From: Alphaproteobacteria bacterium
GTDB taxonomy: Bacteria > Pseudomonadota > Alphaproteobacteria > Caulobacterales > Caulobacteraceae
Reading direction: 5' to 3'
DNA length: 64,000 nt
NCBI GenBank assembly: GCA_018821435.1
Contig: JAHJME010000044.1
Coordinates: 44,171-108,170 of the forward strand
Position numbers and translations under genes: made by a program. The notes under the pieces are model-generated. The model worked only from the letters and a program-made list of their open reading frames with translations. It did no database searches and was not told the origin of the DNA. Below are positions 56,895 through 64,000 of this stretch, in pieces (within the stretch, counting starts at the first letter, position 1; each line of letters starts with the position of its first letter).

Positions 56895-57125
56895 CTATTT
56901 CCGTTAGCTATGCCGTGCGACCCCGCGTCGCGCGGCAGGATCGCACTGAGACAAGTCGCCACCTCCGCAATGGCCCGGCGCCCGCGTATCTGACCGCTCG
57001 AGAGCTCGCGGCGCCAAGCTGCGGGGACCAGACCGGTGGTCAAGGGAGCTCGCCCGGAAACAGGCGACCCGGATCTCGACGCTCGGTCCGCGGCATAGGT
57101 CGCGGGCCGGCGGACCCTTCTCTCC

Positions 57126-58343
57126 CTAGATGATCCCGGCGGCCTTGAGCTCGGCCAGCTTCGCAGGCGTCACGCCCGCCAGCTCGGCCAGCACGTCGGC
57201 CGTATGCTGCCCCAGTTCCGGCCCCGGCCAGCGCACCTTGCCCGGCGTCGCCGACAGCTTGGGGAACGCGTTCTGCATCTTCACCGAGCCGAACACCGGG
57301 TGCGGCACCGAGACGATGGCGTCGCGCGCCGCGAACTGCGGATCCTCCAGCATGTCCGGCGCCCGATAGACCCGGCTGGCCGGAATGCCCTGGCTCTCCA
57401 GCAGCGCCAGCAGATCCGGCAGGGCGAAGGTCGACGTCCAGTCGGCGACGATCCCATCCAGCTCGTGCTGGTGCGCGCCGCGGCTGGCGTGGTCGACGAA
57501 CTTGGGGTCGTCCTTCAGCTCGGGCCGCCCCATCGCCTCGGTCAGCCGCGCATAGACGTTGTCGCCGTTGCCGCCGATCAGGATCAGCTCGCCCTCCTTG
57601 CACGGATAGGCGTTGGACGGCGCGATCCCCGGCAGCACCGAGCCCGAGCGCTCGCGCACATAGCCGGTCAGGTCGTATTCGGTGATCAGGTTCTCCATAA
57701 CCGCCAGCACGCTCTCGTACAGCGCCGCGTCGATCACCTGGCCCTTGCCGGTCTTCTCCTTGTGATGCAGCGCCATCAGGATGCCCATGACCGAGTGCAT
57801 GGCCGCCAGGCTGTCGCCGATGGAGATGCCCGCCCGCGCCGGCGCCCGGTCCGGCTCGCCGGTCACATAGCGCAGACCGCCCATCGCCTCGCCGATCAGG
57901 CCGTAGCCCGCCCGCTGGGAATAGGGTCCGGTCTGGCCGAAGCCCGACACGCGGGCCATGATCAGGCCGGGGTTGTCCGCCGAGAGCGCCTCGTAGGACA
58001 TGCCCCACTTTTCCATCGCGCCCGGCCGGAAGTTCTCGATCACCACGTCGGCCTTGCCGATCAGGGTCTTGGCCAGCGCCTGGCCCTCCGGGGTCCTGAG
58101 ATTCAGGCCCACCGACTTCTTGTTGCGCCCGATCACCGGCCACCAGGGCGACAGGCCCTTGGGCAGGCTGCGGCCCCACTGCCGCATCGGATCCCCGACC
58201 TTGGGGTCCTCGATCTTGATCACATTGGCCCCGAAATCCCCCAGGATCTGCCCGCAGAACGGCCCCGCGATCAGCGTCCCCATCTCGATGACGGTGAGCC
58301 CGGCGAGCGGGCCGGTGGCGGGGGTGGAGGCGGTGTCGGACAT
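57126..58343 (-). CDS. CaiB/BaiF family class III CoA transferase
   Basis: 405 aa. VIEMGTLIAGPFCGQILGDFGANVIKIE is the family start; the catalytic Asp is expected in SIGDSLAAMHSVMGILMAL, followed by GKGQVIDAALYESV. Transfers CoA between organic acids (carnitine, bile acid, oxalate or succinate types); the substrate is not evident. Stands alone, minus strand. The 231 bases beyond its end hold only a weak hairpin and a 10-base direct repeat at the kinase end. Confidence 0.94.
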   Translation of the reverse strand: MSDTASTPATGPLAGLTVIEMGTLIAGPFCGQILGDFGANVIKIEDPKVGDPMRQWGRSLPKGLSPWWPVIGRNKKSVGLNLRTPEGQALAKTLIGKADVVIENFRPGAMEKWGMSYEALSADNPGLIMARVSGFGQTGPYSQRAGYGLIGEAMGGLRYVTGEPDRAPARAGISIGDSLAAMHSVMGILMALHHKEKTGKGQVIDAALYESVLAVMENLITEYDLTGYVRERSGSVLPGIAPSNAYPCKEGELILIGGNGDNVYARLTEAMGRPELKDDPKFVDHASRGAHQHELDGIVADWTSTFALPDLLALLESQGIPASRVYRAPDMLEDPQFAARDAIVSVPHPVFGSVKMQNAFPKLSATPGKVRWPGPELGQHTADVLAELAGVTPAKLAELKAAGII

Positions 58344-58446
58344 GGGTCGAAGCTCTAGCGTGACGGGGGCTGGAGTTTAGCCGAGGTGACGCAAGGGTAG
58401 AGCGTCAATTTTGTTGTCGGTTCGACAAGTCCAACGTGCGGCGGCC

Positions 58447-59157
58447 TCAGGCGTCCGCCGCCTCCATGGCCGCCTTCGCGGCGGCCATCATCTTGTCGAA
58501 GGCGCCCGAGCGGATGAGTTCGCGGCGTTCTTCCAAGCCTCGGTGGAGCTCGGCGAGGGTGCGGGCGGCGGCGTCCTGCTGCTGGATGGCCGCCCACCAG
58601 GCCGCGACCTTGGGAAGCGTTGGGATCGGATTGTCGACGCCGACGCCCGGCAGGACGTTCTCGACCAGGAAGAGGGCCGGCGTCAGCGCGCAGTCGGCCA
58701 GGGTGAGGCGGCCGCAACAGGCGAAGCCGTCGGCGCCGATCATGCGGTCCAGCGCCTTGAGATTGCGGACGACCTGACCGGCCAGCAGATCGACGACCCC
58801 TTGGTTGCGCGTCGAGGCGCGGGCCTGGGGCGAGAGCATGAACATGTTGTTCATGATGTAGACGTCGCCGATGCGGGCGAGGGTGCGGATATGGGCGGTC
58901 TCGCGCGGGTCGGCGCCCAGCAGCGAGGGTTGGGGATAGACCTCCTCCAGATACTCCGCGATCACCTCGGACTCGGGCATCAGGTCGCCGTCGATGTCGA
59001 GCACCGGGATGCGGCCGATGGGATTGCGCTGGCGGAAGGCCGGCAGGCCGAAGTCGGCGGGACGCTCCAAGGCGATGTCGGTGATGCCCTTGGCGTAGAT
59101 CTGCATCCGCACGCGGGCGGAGTACGGGCTGAGATCGCCGGAGTAGAGCTTCATCAT
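58447..59157 (-). CDS. Glutathione S-transferase family protein
   Basis: 236 aa. Thioredoxin-like domain (MMKLYSGDLSPYSARVRMQIYAKG, NPIGRIPVLDIDG, MPESEVIAEYLEEVYP) and the all-helical C-terminal domain (GFACCGRLTLADCALTPALFLVENV). GAGGAAG supports the start. Substrate unknown. Confidence 0.92.
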   Translation of the reverse strand: MMKLYSGDLSPYSARVRMQIYAKGITDIALERPADFGLPAFRQRNPIGRIPVLDIDGDLMPESEVIAEYLEEVYPQPSLLGADPRETAHIRTLARIGDVYIMNNMFMLSPQARASTRNQGVVDLLAGQVVRNLKALDRMIGADGFACCGRLTLADCALTPALFLVENVLPGVGVDNPIPTLPKVAAWWAAIQQQDAAARTLAELHRGLEERRELIRSGAFDKMMAAAKAAMEAADA

Positions 59158-59340
59158 TGCCTGGGCTTCCTCTTGTATTTTGCCGGGAGGGAAGCACGGA
59201 TTCGGCGCGATGGGCGCCCCTCTCCATGTCGCGATGGATGACGTTTGGCGCCTGGCGACAAGCGGCTGGCGCCCGGGCTCAACGACGTCGGCCGTGGGGC
59301 GCCCTAGCCTTTGGGCCGCATTGGTCTCGGGGGTTTTCGC

Positions 59341-59940
59341 ATGTCTGTCCTGGTTCGCGCCGCGCGGCGCACGCTGTTGTCGATCATGGCCGGGGGCGTC
59401 GCCGCGATGGCGCTGGGATCGGCCGCGCAGGCGGGGGTGGTCTATACGTTCGAATGGTTCGCCGGGGACTCGGAGGAGGCGCTGTACGCCGGGTCCACCT
59501 ACGCCAGCGCCGACTTCATCACGATGGACCGCGAGGTGGCGCCGGAGGCGCTGGACGCCTGCACGGTGAACTTCCCCGGCGGATCGTGCCGGACCCAGAC
59601 GTTCGCGGTGGACAGCACCCCCTACGGCGATCCCGACTACGACGTGCTGGTCTTCGCCTACAACGCCAACGTCGCCTCGCGGGTGGCCGGGCCGGCGGCG
59701 GCGCATACGACAGGCAGCTCGCGCGTGCACGCCTTCGCCGACGGCGCGTTCGGGGCCGAGGGGGTCTATTGGGAGCTGTCGGACACCTACAACTCGCGGC
59801 TGACGGTCAGCGTGGTTCCCGACAGCGCCGCGCCGGAGCCGTCGACCTGGGCGCTGATGATCGGTGGGCTGGGCCTGACCGGGACGGTGCTGCGCCGCCG
59901 GCGCGGGCTTGGGGCCGACGCGCAAGTTTCCCTTACGTAA
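59341..59940 (+). CDS. PEP-CTERM sorting domain protein
   Basis: 199 aa. Signal peptide (residues ~1-31, ending AAQAG), a mature domain of unknown function with two cysteines, and a C-terminal sorting signal PEPSTWALMIGGLGLTG then TVLRRRRG: PEP motif, hydrophobic helix and Arg cluster. Exosortase systems recognise this to attach proteins at the cell surface with exopolysaccharide. No exosortase gene is in the window. GGGGG lies before the ATG. Confidence 0.88.
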   Translation: MSVLVRAARRTLLSIMAGGVAAMALGSAAQAGVVYTFEWFAGDSEEALYAGSTYASADFITMDREVAPEALDACTVNFPGGSCRTQTFAVDSTPYGDPDYDVLVFAYNANVASRVAGPAAAHTTGSSRVHAFADGAFGAEGVYWELSDTYNSRLTVSVVPDSAAPEPSTWALMIGGLGLTGTVLRRRRGLGADAQVSLT

Positions 59941-59998
59941 GGGAACACTGCCCCAGCGTGGGGTTCACAGCGGCGCGCGCGGGGCCTATGTGCGCGCC

Positions 59999-60679
59999 AT
60001 GGCCGAGTTCGTGATCGCTCCCGCCCCCGTTCCCGTCGTGCCCGTGGAGGGCGAGACGGCCGGGTTTCCGGTTCGCCGCATCCTGTGCGTCGGGCGCAAC
60101 TATGCGGCCCATCGGCGCGAGATGGGCGGCGACGACCGCGACCCGCCCTTCTTCTTCACCAAGCCGGCCGACGCCGTGGTCCCGCCGGGGCGCGATCCGG
60201 CCTATCCGTCGCGCACGGCCAACCTGCACCACGAGATCGAGCTGGTGGTGGCCATCGGCATGCAGGGCCGCGACGTGGCGGTCGGGGACGCGCTGGGGCT
60301 GGTCTACGGCTACGCGGTAGGCGTGGACCTGACGCGGCGCGACCTGCAGAACGCGGCCAAGGACAAGGGCCAGCCGTGGGACGCGTCGAAGGGCTTCGAC
60401 GATAGCGCGCCGATCTCGGCGATCCGCCGGTGGCAGGGCCCGGCGCCGCAGGGGCGCATCGCCATCGCAGTGAACGGGGCGATCAGGCAGGACGGCGTCG
60501 TCTCCGACATGATCTGGAACGTGGCCGAGATCGTCTCGGAGGCCTCGAAGCTGTGGGCCCTGGCGCCGGGCGACCTGATCTACACCGGCACGCCCGAGGG
60601 CGTTGGGCCGCTGGTGCGCGGCGACCGGGTCGAGGGCGAGATCGAGGGCGTGGGTTCGCTGTCGTTCACGGTGACCTGA
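59999..60679 (+). CDS. Fumarylacetoacetate hydrolase family protein
   Basis: 226 aa, the short form. CVGRNYAAHRREMG, PFFFTKPADAVVPPG, LHHEIELVVAIG (Glu ligands), GVDLTRRDLQ (Asp ligand) and IYTGTPEGVGPL are all typical. It probably cleaves acylpyruvates such as fumarylpyruvate. Followed two bases later by a maleylacetoacetate/maleylpyruvate isomerase-like gene, which together fit the end of the gentisate or homogentisate route. Confidence 0.94.
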   Translation: MAEFVIAPAPVPVVPVEGETAGFPVRRILCVGRNYAAHRREMGGDDRDPPFFFTKPADAVVPPGRDPAYPSRTANLHHEIELVVAIGMQGRDVAVGDALGLVYGYAVGVDLTRRDLQNAAKDKGQPWDASKGFDDSAPISAIRRWQGPAPQGRIAIAVNGAIRQDGVVSDMIWNVAEIVSEASKLWALAPGDLIYTGTPEGVGPLVRGDRVEGEIEGVGSLSFTVT

Positions 60680-60681
60680 GC

Positions 60682-61326
60682 ATGGCCTGGACGCTTCATT
60701 CCGCCTGGCGGGCGACGGCGCCCTATCGGGTGCGCATCGGGCTGCAGCTGAAGGGCTGCGCGTACGGCTATCACGCCATCGACCTGATCGCGGGCGAGCA
60801 GCGCGGGCCCGAGTACAAGGCCGTGAACCCGCAGGGGCTGACGCCGGCGCTGGACCTGGGCGACGGCACGGTGCTGGCGCAGAGCCTGGCGATCCTGGAG
60901 TGGCTGGAGGAGACCCGGCCCAGCCCACCGATCCTGCCGCGCTCGGCGCTGGACCGGGCGGTGGTGCGGCGGATGGCGGGGATCATCGCCTGCGACATCC
61001 ACCCGCTGAACAACACCCGCGTGGGGCGCAAGCTGGCGCAGATGGGCGTGGCGCCCGCGGCGATCACCGAATGGATCCATGGCTGGATCTCGGACGGGTT
61101 CGACGCGCTGGAGCCGCTGGTCGGCCAGTACGGCGGGCAATATGCGTTCGGCGACCAGCCGACCATCGCCGACTGCTGCCTGGTTCCCCAGGTCTATTCG
61201 GCGCGGCGGTTCGAGCTGGACCTGACGCCGTGGCCCAAGCTGGTCGCGGCGGCCGACCGGGCCATCGAGCACCCCGCCTTCATCGCCGCCCATCCCAATC
61301 AACAGCCGGACGCGAAACCTCTGTAA
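60682..61326 (+). CDS. maiA: Maleylacetoacetate/maleylpyruvate isomerase (zeta-class GST)
   Basis: 214 aa. The N-terminal SAWRATAPYRVRIGLQLKG is the zeta-class motif in slightly altered form, NPQGLTPALDLGDGTVLAQSLAILEWLEET follows, and DIHPLNNTRVGRKL is the zeta-class active-site helix. Uses glutathione to isomerise the maleyl product for the hydrolase encoded just upstream. Its stop overlaps the carbonic anhydrase start (TAATG). Confidence 0.92.
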   Translation: MAWTLHSAWRATAPYRVRIGLQLKGCAYGYHAIDLIAGEQRGPEYKAVNPQGLTPALDLGDGTVLAQSLAILEWLEETRPSPPILPRSALDRAVVRRMAGIIACDIHPLNNTRVGRKLAQMGVAPAAITEWIHGWISDGFDALEPLVGQYGGQYAFGDQPTIADCCLVPQVYSARRFELDLTPWPKLVAAADRAIEHPAFIAAHPNQQPDAKPL

Positions 61327-61952
61327 TGGCCAAGACCCTGGACGATCTGAAGGCCAAGAACCGGGCCTGGGCGGCGGGCAAGGTGTCGGTGGACCCCGGC
61401 TTCTTCAAGCGGCTGGAGGGCCAGCAGGCGCCCGAATACCTGTGGATCGGCTGCTCCGACAGCCGGGTGCCGGCCAACGAGATCGTGGGCCTGGATCCGG
61501 GCGAGCTGTTCGTGCACCGCAACGTCGCCAACCTGGCCCCGCCGCAGGACGCCAACTATCTGTCGGTGCTGCAGTTCGCCGTCGAGGTGATCAAGGTGAA
61601 GCACATCCTGGTGGTCGGCCACTATGGCTGCGGCGGCGTGGCGGCGGCGGTGGACGGCCAGCGGCGCGGGCTGGTGGACCACTGGCTGCACCCGATCCGC
61701 GAAGTGCACCACGAGCACCGCCACGAGCTGGAAGCCCTGCCCGGCGAGAAGGCGAAGTGGGACCGGCTGGTCGAGCTGAACGTGGCGCGGCAGGTGAAGA
61801 ACGTGGCGTCGGACGTCTTCGTGCAGGACGCCTGGAGCCGGGGGCAACAGCTGAGCGTGCACGGCTGGGTCTACACCCTGGGCAACGGCCTGGTGACCGA
61901 TCTGAACGTAACGATCGCGGGGCCCGAGGACCTGGCCGAATACCTCGACTGA
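61326..61952 (+). CDS. Beta-class carbonic anhydrase
   Basis: 208 aa. Zinc ligands in WIGCSDSRVPANEI (Cys, Asp/Arg dyad) and VVGHYGCGGV (His, Cys). LFVHRNVANL and ALQF-like SVLQFAVEVIKVKHI are typical. Converts CO2 to bicarbonate in the cytoplasm. Start overlaps the isomerase stop; it is the last gene of a three-gene operon. Confidence 0.96.
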   Translation: MAKTLDDLKAKNRAWAAGKVSVDPGFFKRLEGQQAPEYLWIGCSDSRVPANEIVGLDPGELFVHRNVANLAPPQDANYLSVLQFAVEVIKVKHILVVGHYGCGGVAAAVDGQRRGLVDHWLHPIREVHHEHRHELEALPGEKAKWDRLVELNVARQVKNVASDVFVQDAWSRGQQLSVHGWVYTLGNGLVTDLNVTIAGPEDLAEYLD

Positions 61953-62072
61953 CGCCCCCGACCTCGGGTTTCGCCGTTCGGCGCATCGCGGTTGACGCGA
62001 CCGGCGCCCGGGGGCTTGTCTCCCGGTCAGCGGCGGCCGCCGAGCCGCCAGGGAAACGACCGGGACCTGTCG

Positions 62073-63872
62073 ATGAAACTGAAGCTCATGGCTGCGTGCG
62101 CGCTGGCCGTTCTCGCCTGCGCCGCGCCCGCGGCCGCGCAACCCAAGCCCACCGCCGCCGACGCCAAGGCCTTCGTCACCAACGCCGAGGCGCAGCTGGA
62201 CAAGGTCAACGCCTTCGCCAACCGCGCCCAATGGGTGCGGGCCAACTTCATCACCGAAGACACCCAATGGCTGGAGGCGAAGGCCAACGCCGAGCAGAAC
62301 GAACTGGTGACCCGGCTGGCCACCGAGGCGGCGAAGTTCAACGGCGTGGCCACCGATCCGGTCACGGCGCGCAAGCTGAAACTGCTGAAGCTGTACCTGG
62401 TCTCGCCGGCGCCGAACCGGCCGGGCGCGGCCGAGGAACTCGCCGGCTTGGTGACCAAGCTGGACAGCACCTACTCGTCTGGCAAGTTCCCCTACAAGGG
62501 CAAGCCGATCACCCTGAACGACGCCGAGGCGGTGATGGCCGAGAGCCGCGACCCCGCCGAGCTGAAGGCGGTCTGGGAGGGCTGGCACGGGACGGCCAAG
62601 GTGATGAAGGGCGACTACGCCCGCTTCGCCGCCCTGTCGAACGAGGGCGCCGTGGGCCTGGGCTTCAAGGATACCGGGGCGCTCTGGCGCTCGAACTACG
62701 ACATGGACCCCGACGCCTTCGCCGCCGAGACCGACCGGCTGTGGACGCAGGTGGAGCCGTTCTACAAGAACCTGCACTGCTATGTGCGCGCCCGGCTGAA
62801 CGAGAAATACGGCGACGCCGTACAGCCCAAGACCGGCCCGATCCGCGCCGACCTGCTGGGCAACATGTGGGCGCAGACCTGGGGCAAGATCTACGACGTG
62901 GTTCAGCCCAAGACGGTCAGTTCCAGCTACAACCTCGACAAGCTGCTGCAGGACAACGGCTACGACCCTGTCAAGATCGTGAAGACCGGCGAGGGCTTCT
63001 ATTCGTCGCTGGGCTATGCGCCGCTGCCGCAGACGTTCTGGGAGCGCTCCCTGATCGTGCGTCCGAAGGACCGCGAGGTGGTCTGCCACGCCTCGGCCTG
63101 GGACCTGGACGACAAGAACGACATCCGCATCAAGATGTGCACCAAGGTCGACGGCGAGGACTTCCGCACCGTCCACCACGAGCTGGGCCACAACTACTAC
63201 CAGCGCGCCTATCAGGCGCAGCCGACGCTGTTCCGCAACGGGGCCAATGACGGCTTCCACGAGGCGATCGGCGACTTCGCGGCGCTGTCGGCGTCGACGC
63301 CGACCTACCTGAACCAGATCGGCCTGCTGCAGACCGTGCCGGGCGCCGACGAGGACATCCCGTTCCTGCTGAAGATGGCGCTCGACAAGATCGCCTTCCT
63401 GCCGTTCGGCCTGATGGTCGACCGCTGGCGCTGGGAGGTGTTCGCGGGCGAGGTGAAGCCGGAGCAGTACAACGACGCCTGGTGGGCGCTGCGCCTGAAG
63501 TACCAGGGCCTGGTCCCGCCGGGGCCGCGGCCGGCCGACGCCTTCGATCCCGGCGCGAAGTACCATGTGGCGGGGAACACGCCCTACACGCGCTACTTCC
63601 TGGCCCACATCTACCAGTTCCAGTTCCATCGGGCGGCCTGCGCCCAGGCCGGCTGGAAGGGTCCGCTGCACCGCTGCTCGGTCTACGGCCAGAAGGCGGT
63701 GGGCGAGAAGTTCGAGAAGATGATGGCGCTGGGCCAGTCGCAGCCCTGGCCGCAGACCCTGGCGGTGTTCTCCGGCGAGACCCGGACCGACGCCAGCGCG
63801 GTGGCGGAATACTTCAAGCCGCTGGATGCGTGGCTGAAGGTCCAGAACAAGGGCCAGCAGTGCGGGTGGTAG
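62073..63872 (+). CDS. M2 family peptidyl-dipeptidase (bacterial ACE homologue)
   Basis: 599 aa, single catalytic domain. Signal peptide to about residue 22 (AAPAAAQ). Zinc site VHHELGHNYYQRAY with the third ligand in DGFHEAIGDFAAL. RYFLAHIYQFQFHRAAC and chloride-site type residues follow the ACE pattern. Removes C-terminal dipeptides in the periplasm. The start is set at the signal peptide Met. Confidence 0.95.
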   Translation: MKLKLMAACALAVLACAAPAAAQPKPTAADAKAFVTNAEAQLDKVNAFANRAQWVRANFITEDTQWLEAKANAEQNELVTRLATEAAKFNGVATDPVTARKLKLLKLYLVSPAPNRPGAAEELAGLVTKLDSTYSSGKFPYKGKPITLNDAEAVMAESRDPAELKAVWEGWHGTAKVMKGDYARFAALSNEGAVGLGFKDTGALWRSNYDMDPDAFAAETDRLWTQVEPFYKNLHCYVRARLNEKYGDAVQPKTGPIRADLLGNMWAQTWGKIYDVVQPKTVSSSYNLDKLLQDNGYDPVKIVKTGEGFYSSLGYAPLPQTFWERSLIVRPKDREVVCHASAWDLDDKNDIRIKMCTKVDGEDFRTVHHELGHNYYQRAYQAQPTLFRNGANDGFHEAIGDFAALSASTPTYLNQIGLLQTVPGADEDIPFLLKMALDKIAFLPFGLMVDRWRWEVFAGEVKPEQYNDAWWALRLKYQGLVPPGPRPADAFDPGAKYHVAGNTPYTRYFLAHIYQFQFHRAACAQAGWKGPLHRCSVYGQKAVGEKFEKMMALGQSQPWPQTLAVFSGETRTDASAVAEYFKPLDAWLKVQNKGQQCGW

Positions 63873-63885
63873 GCTAGCGCGCGAA

Positions 63886-63931
63886 CCTCCCCCGTTTACG
63901 GGGGAGGGGGACCGCGAAGCGGTGGAGGGGG
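63886..63931. repeat. Short palindromic repeat (REP-like) after the M2 peptidase gene
   Basis: CCTCCCCCGTTTACGGGGG forms a hairpin and continues into AGGGGGACCGCGAAGCGGTG and GAGGGGG, a second hairpin (ACCGC with GCGGT). It belongs to a different repeat type from those at 22.7 and 43 kb. It lies 14 bases past the stop and could act as a terminator. Nothing else is recognised in the last 70 bases of the window. Confidence 0.65.
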
Positions 63932-64000
63932 CGGACGCCGCAGCCTGCTGGACCAGACTTGCCAACGGCGCAGCTTATGATTGTGATGCGTGCCATGAGA

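Noticed and set aside
57085..57117. GGTCCGC/GCGGACC hairpin between the hybrid kinase and CoA transferase genes
   Set aside because: The loop is long and no T-run follows, so it is not a convincing terminator.
61299..63965. 888-aa open frame opposite the M2 peptidase and carbonic anhydrase genes
   Set aside because: It is the GC-driven antisense shadow of well-identified genes; the translation is low-complexity (His/Gly/Arg/Val-rich) and has no family motif.

Overview
The window is chromosomal DNA of a GC-rich alphaproteobacterium, almost certainly Caulobacteraceae (Caulobacter/Phenylobacterium type). The best evidence is the block at 43.7-51.3 kb: cysQ, DUF3553, chpT, a CheY-like regulator, cheR, an entericidin, phyK, sigT, nepR and phyR. 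That order joins the ChpT phosphotransferase of the CtrA pathway to the general stress response (GSR) core, as in this family. Many TonB-dependent receptors, tightly packed genes with ATGA/TTGA overlaps and EcfG-type promoters fit the same assignment. I see no rRNA, tRNA, CRISPR array or complete insertion sequence.

Layout. 0-11 kb: an MFS symporter, a dipeptidase, a TonB-dependent receptor, a cytochrome c next to a truncated CysG-like protein, an isoquinoline-oxidoreductase-type molybdenum hydroxylase (two subunits), an acyltransferase and an Ala-rich lipoprotein. 11-16.5 kb: a PepSY protein and TonB receptor, divergent from a membrane-anchored winged-helix regulator. 16.5-25 kb: class A beta-lactamase, a metal-homeostasis pair (DmeF exporter and CobW GTPase) sharing a Zur-like operator, two ExbD proteins, a WD40 protein, alanine dehydrogenase, a CBS protein and MtgA. 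25-33 kb: nitroreductase, small membrane proteins, hydrolases, a class IV aminotransferase-like protein apparently without its PLP lysine, and an M24 peptidase. 33-42 kb: molybdenum cofactor genes moeA, xdhC, moaC, moaB, moaE, moaD, moaA and a mocA-like gene, interrupted by glmS and a degenerate aldo/keto reductase. 43-43.6 kb: a DUF559 nuclease-like gene framed by long inverted repeats. 43.7-56.9 kb: the chpT/GSR region with small stress proteins and a hybrid HWE kinase. 57-64 kb: CoA transferase, two GST-family proteins, a PEP-CTERM protein, a fumarylacetoacetate hydrolase-family protein, carbonic anhydrase and an M2 (ACE-like) peptidase.

How the parts work together. PhyK should control PhyR; phosphorylated PhyR sequesters NepR and frees SigT. 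Reading the non-coding DNA I find GGAAC-N16/17-(C/T)GTT promoters before nepR, phyR, the entericidin gene, a two-gene small membrane protein operon, a divergent pair at 52.3 kb, a DUF1328 gene and a probable small RNA with an eight-C stretch that I assign to GsrN. A CBS gene at 24.6 kb has a near match. The molybdenum genes fit supply of an MCD-type cofactor (XdhC, MocA) to the hydroxylase at 7.2-9.9 kb.

All calls come from reading the sequence and proteins by eye. No database search, folding program or alignment was run.
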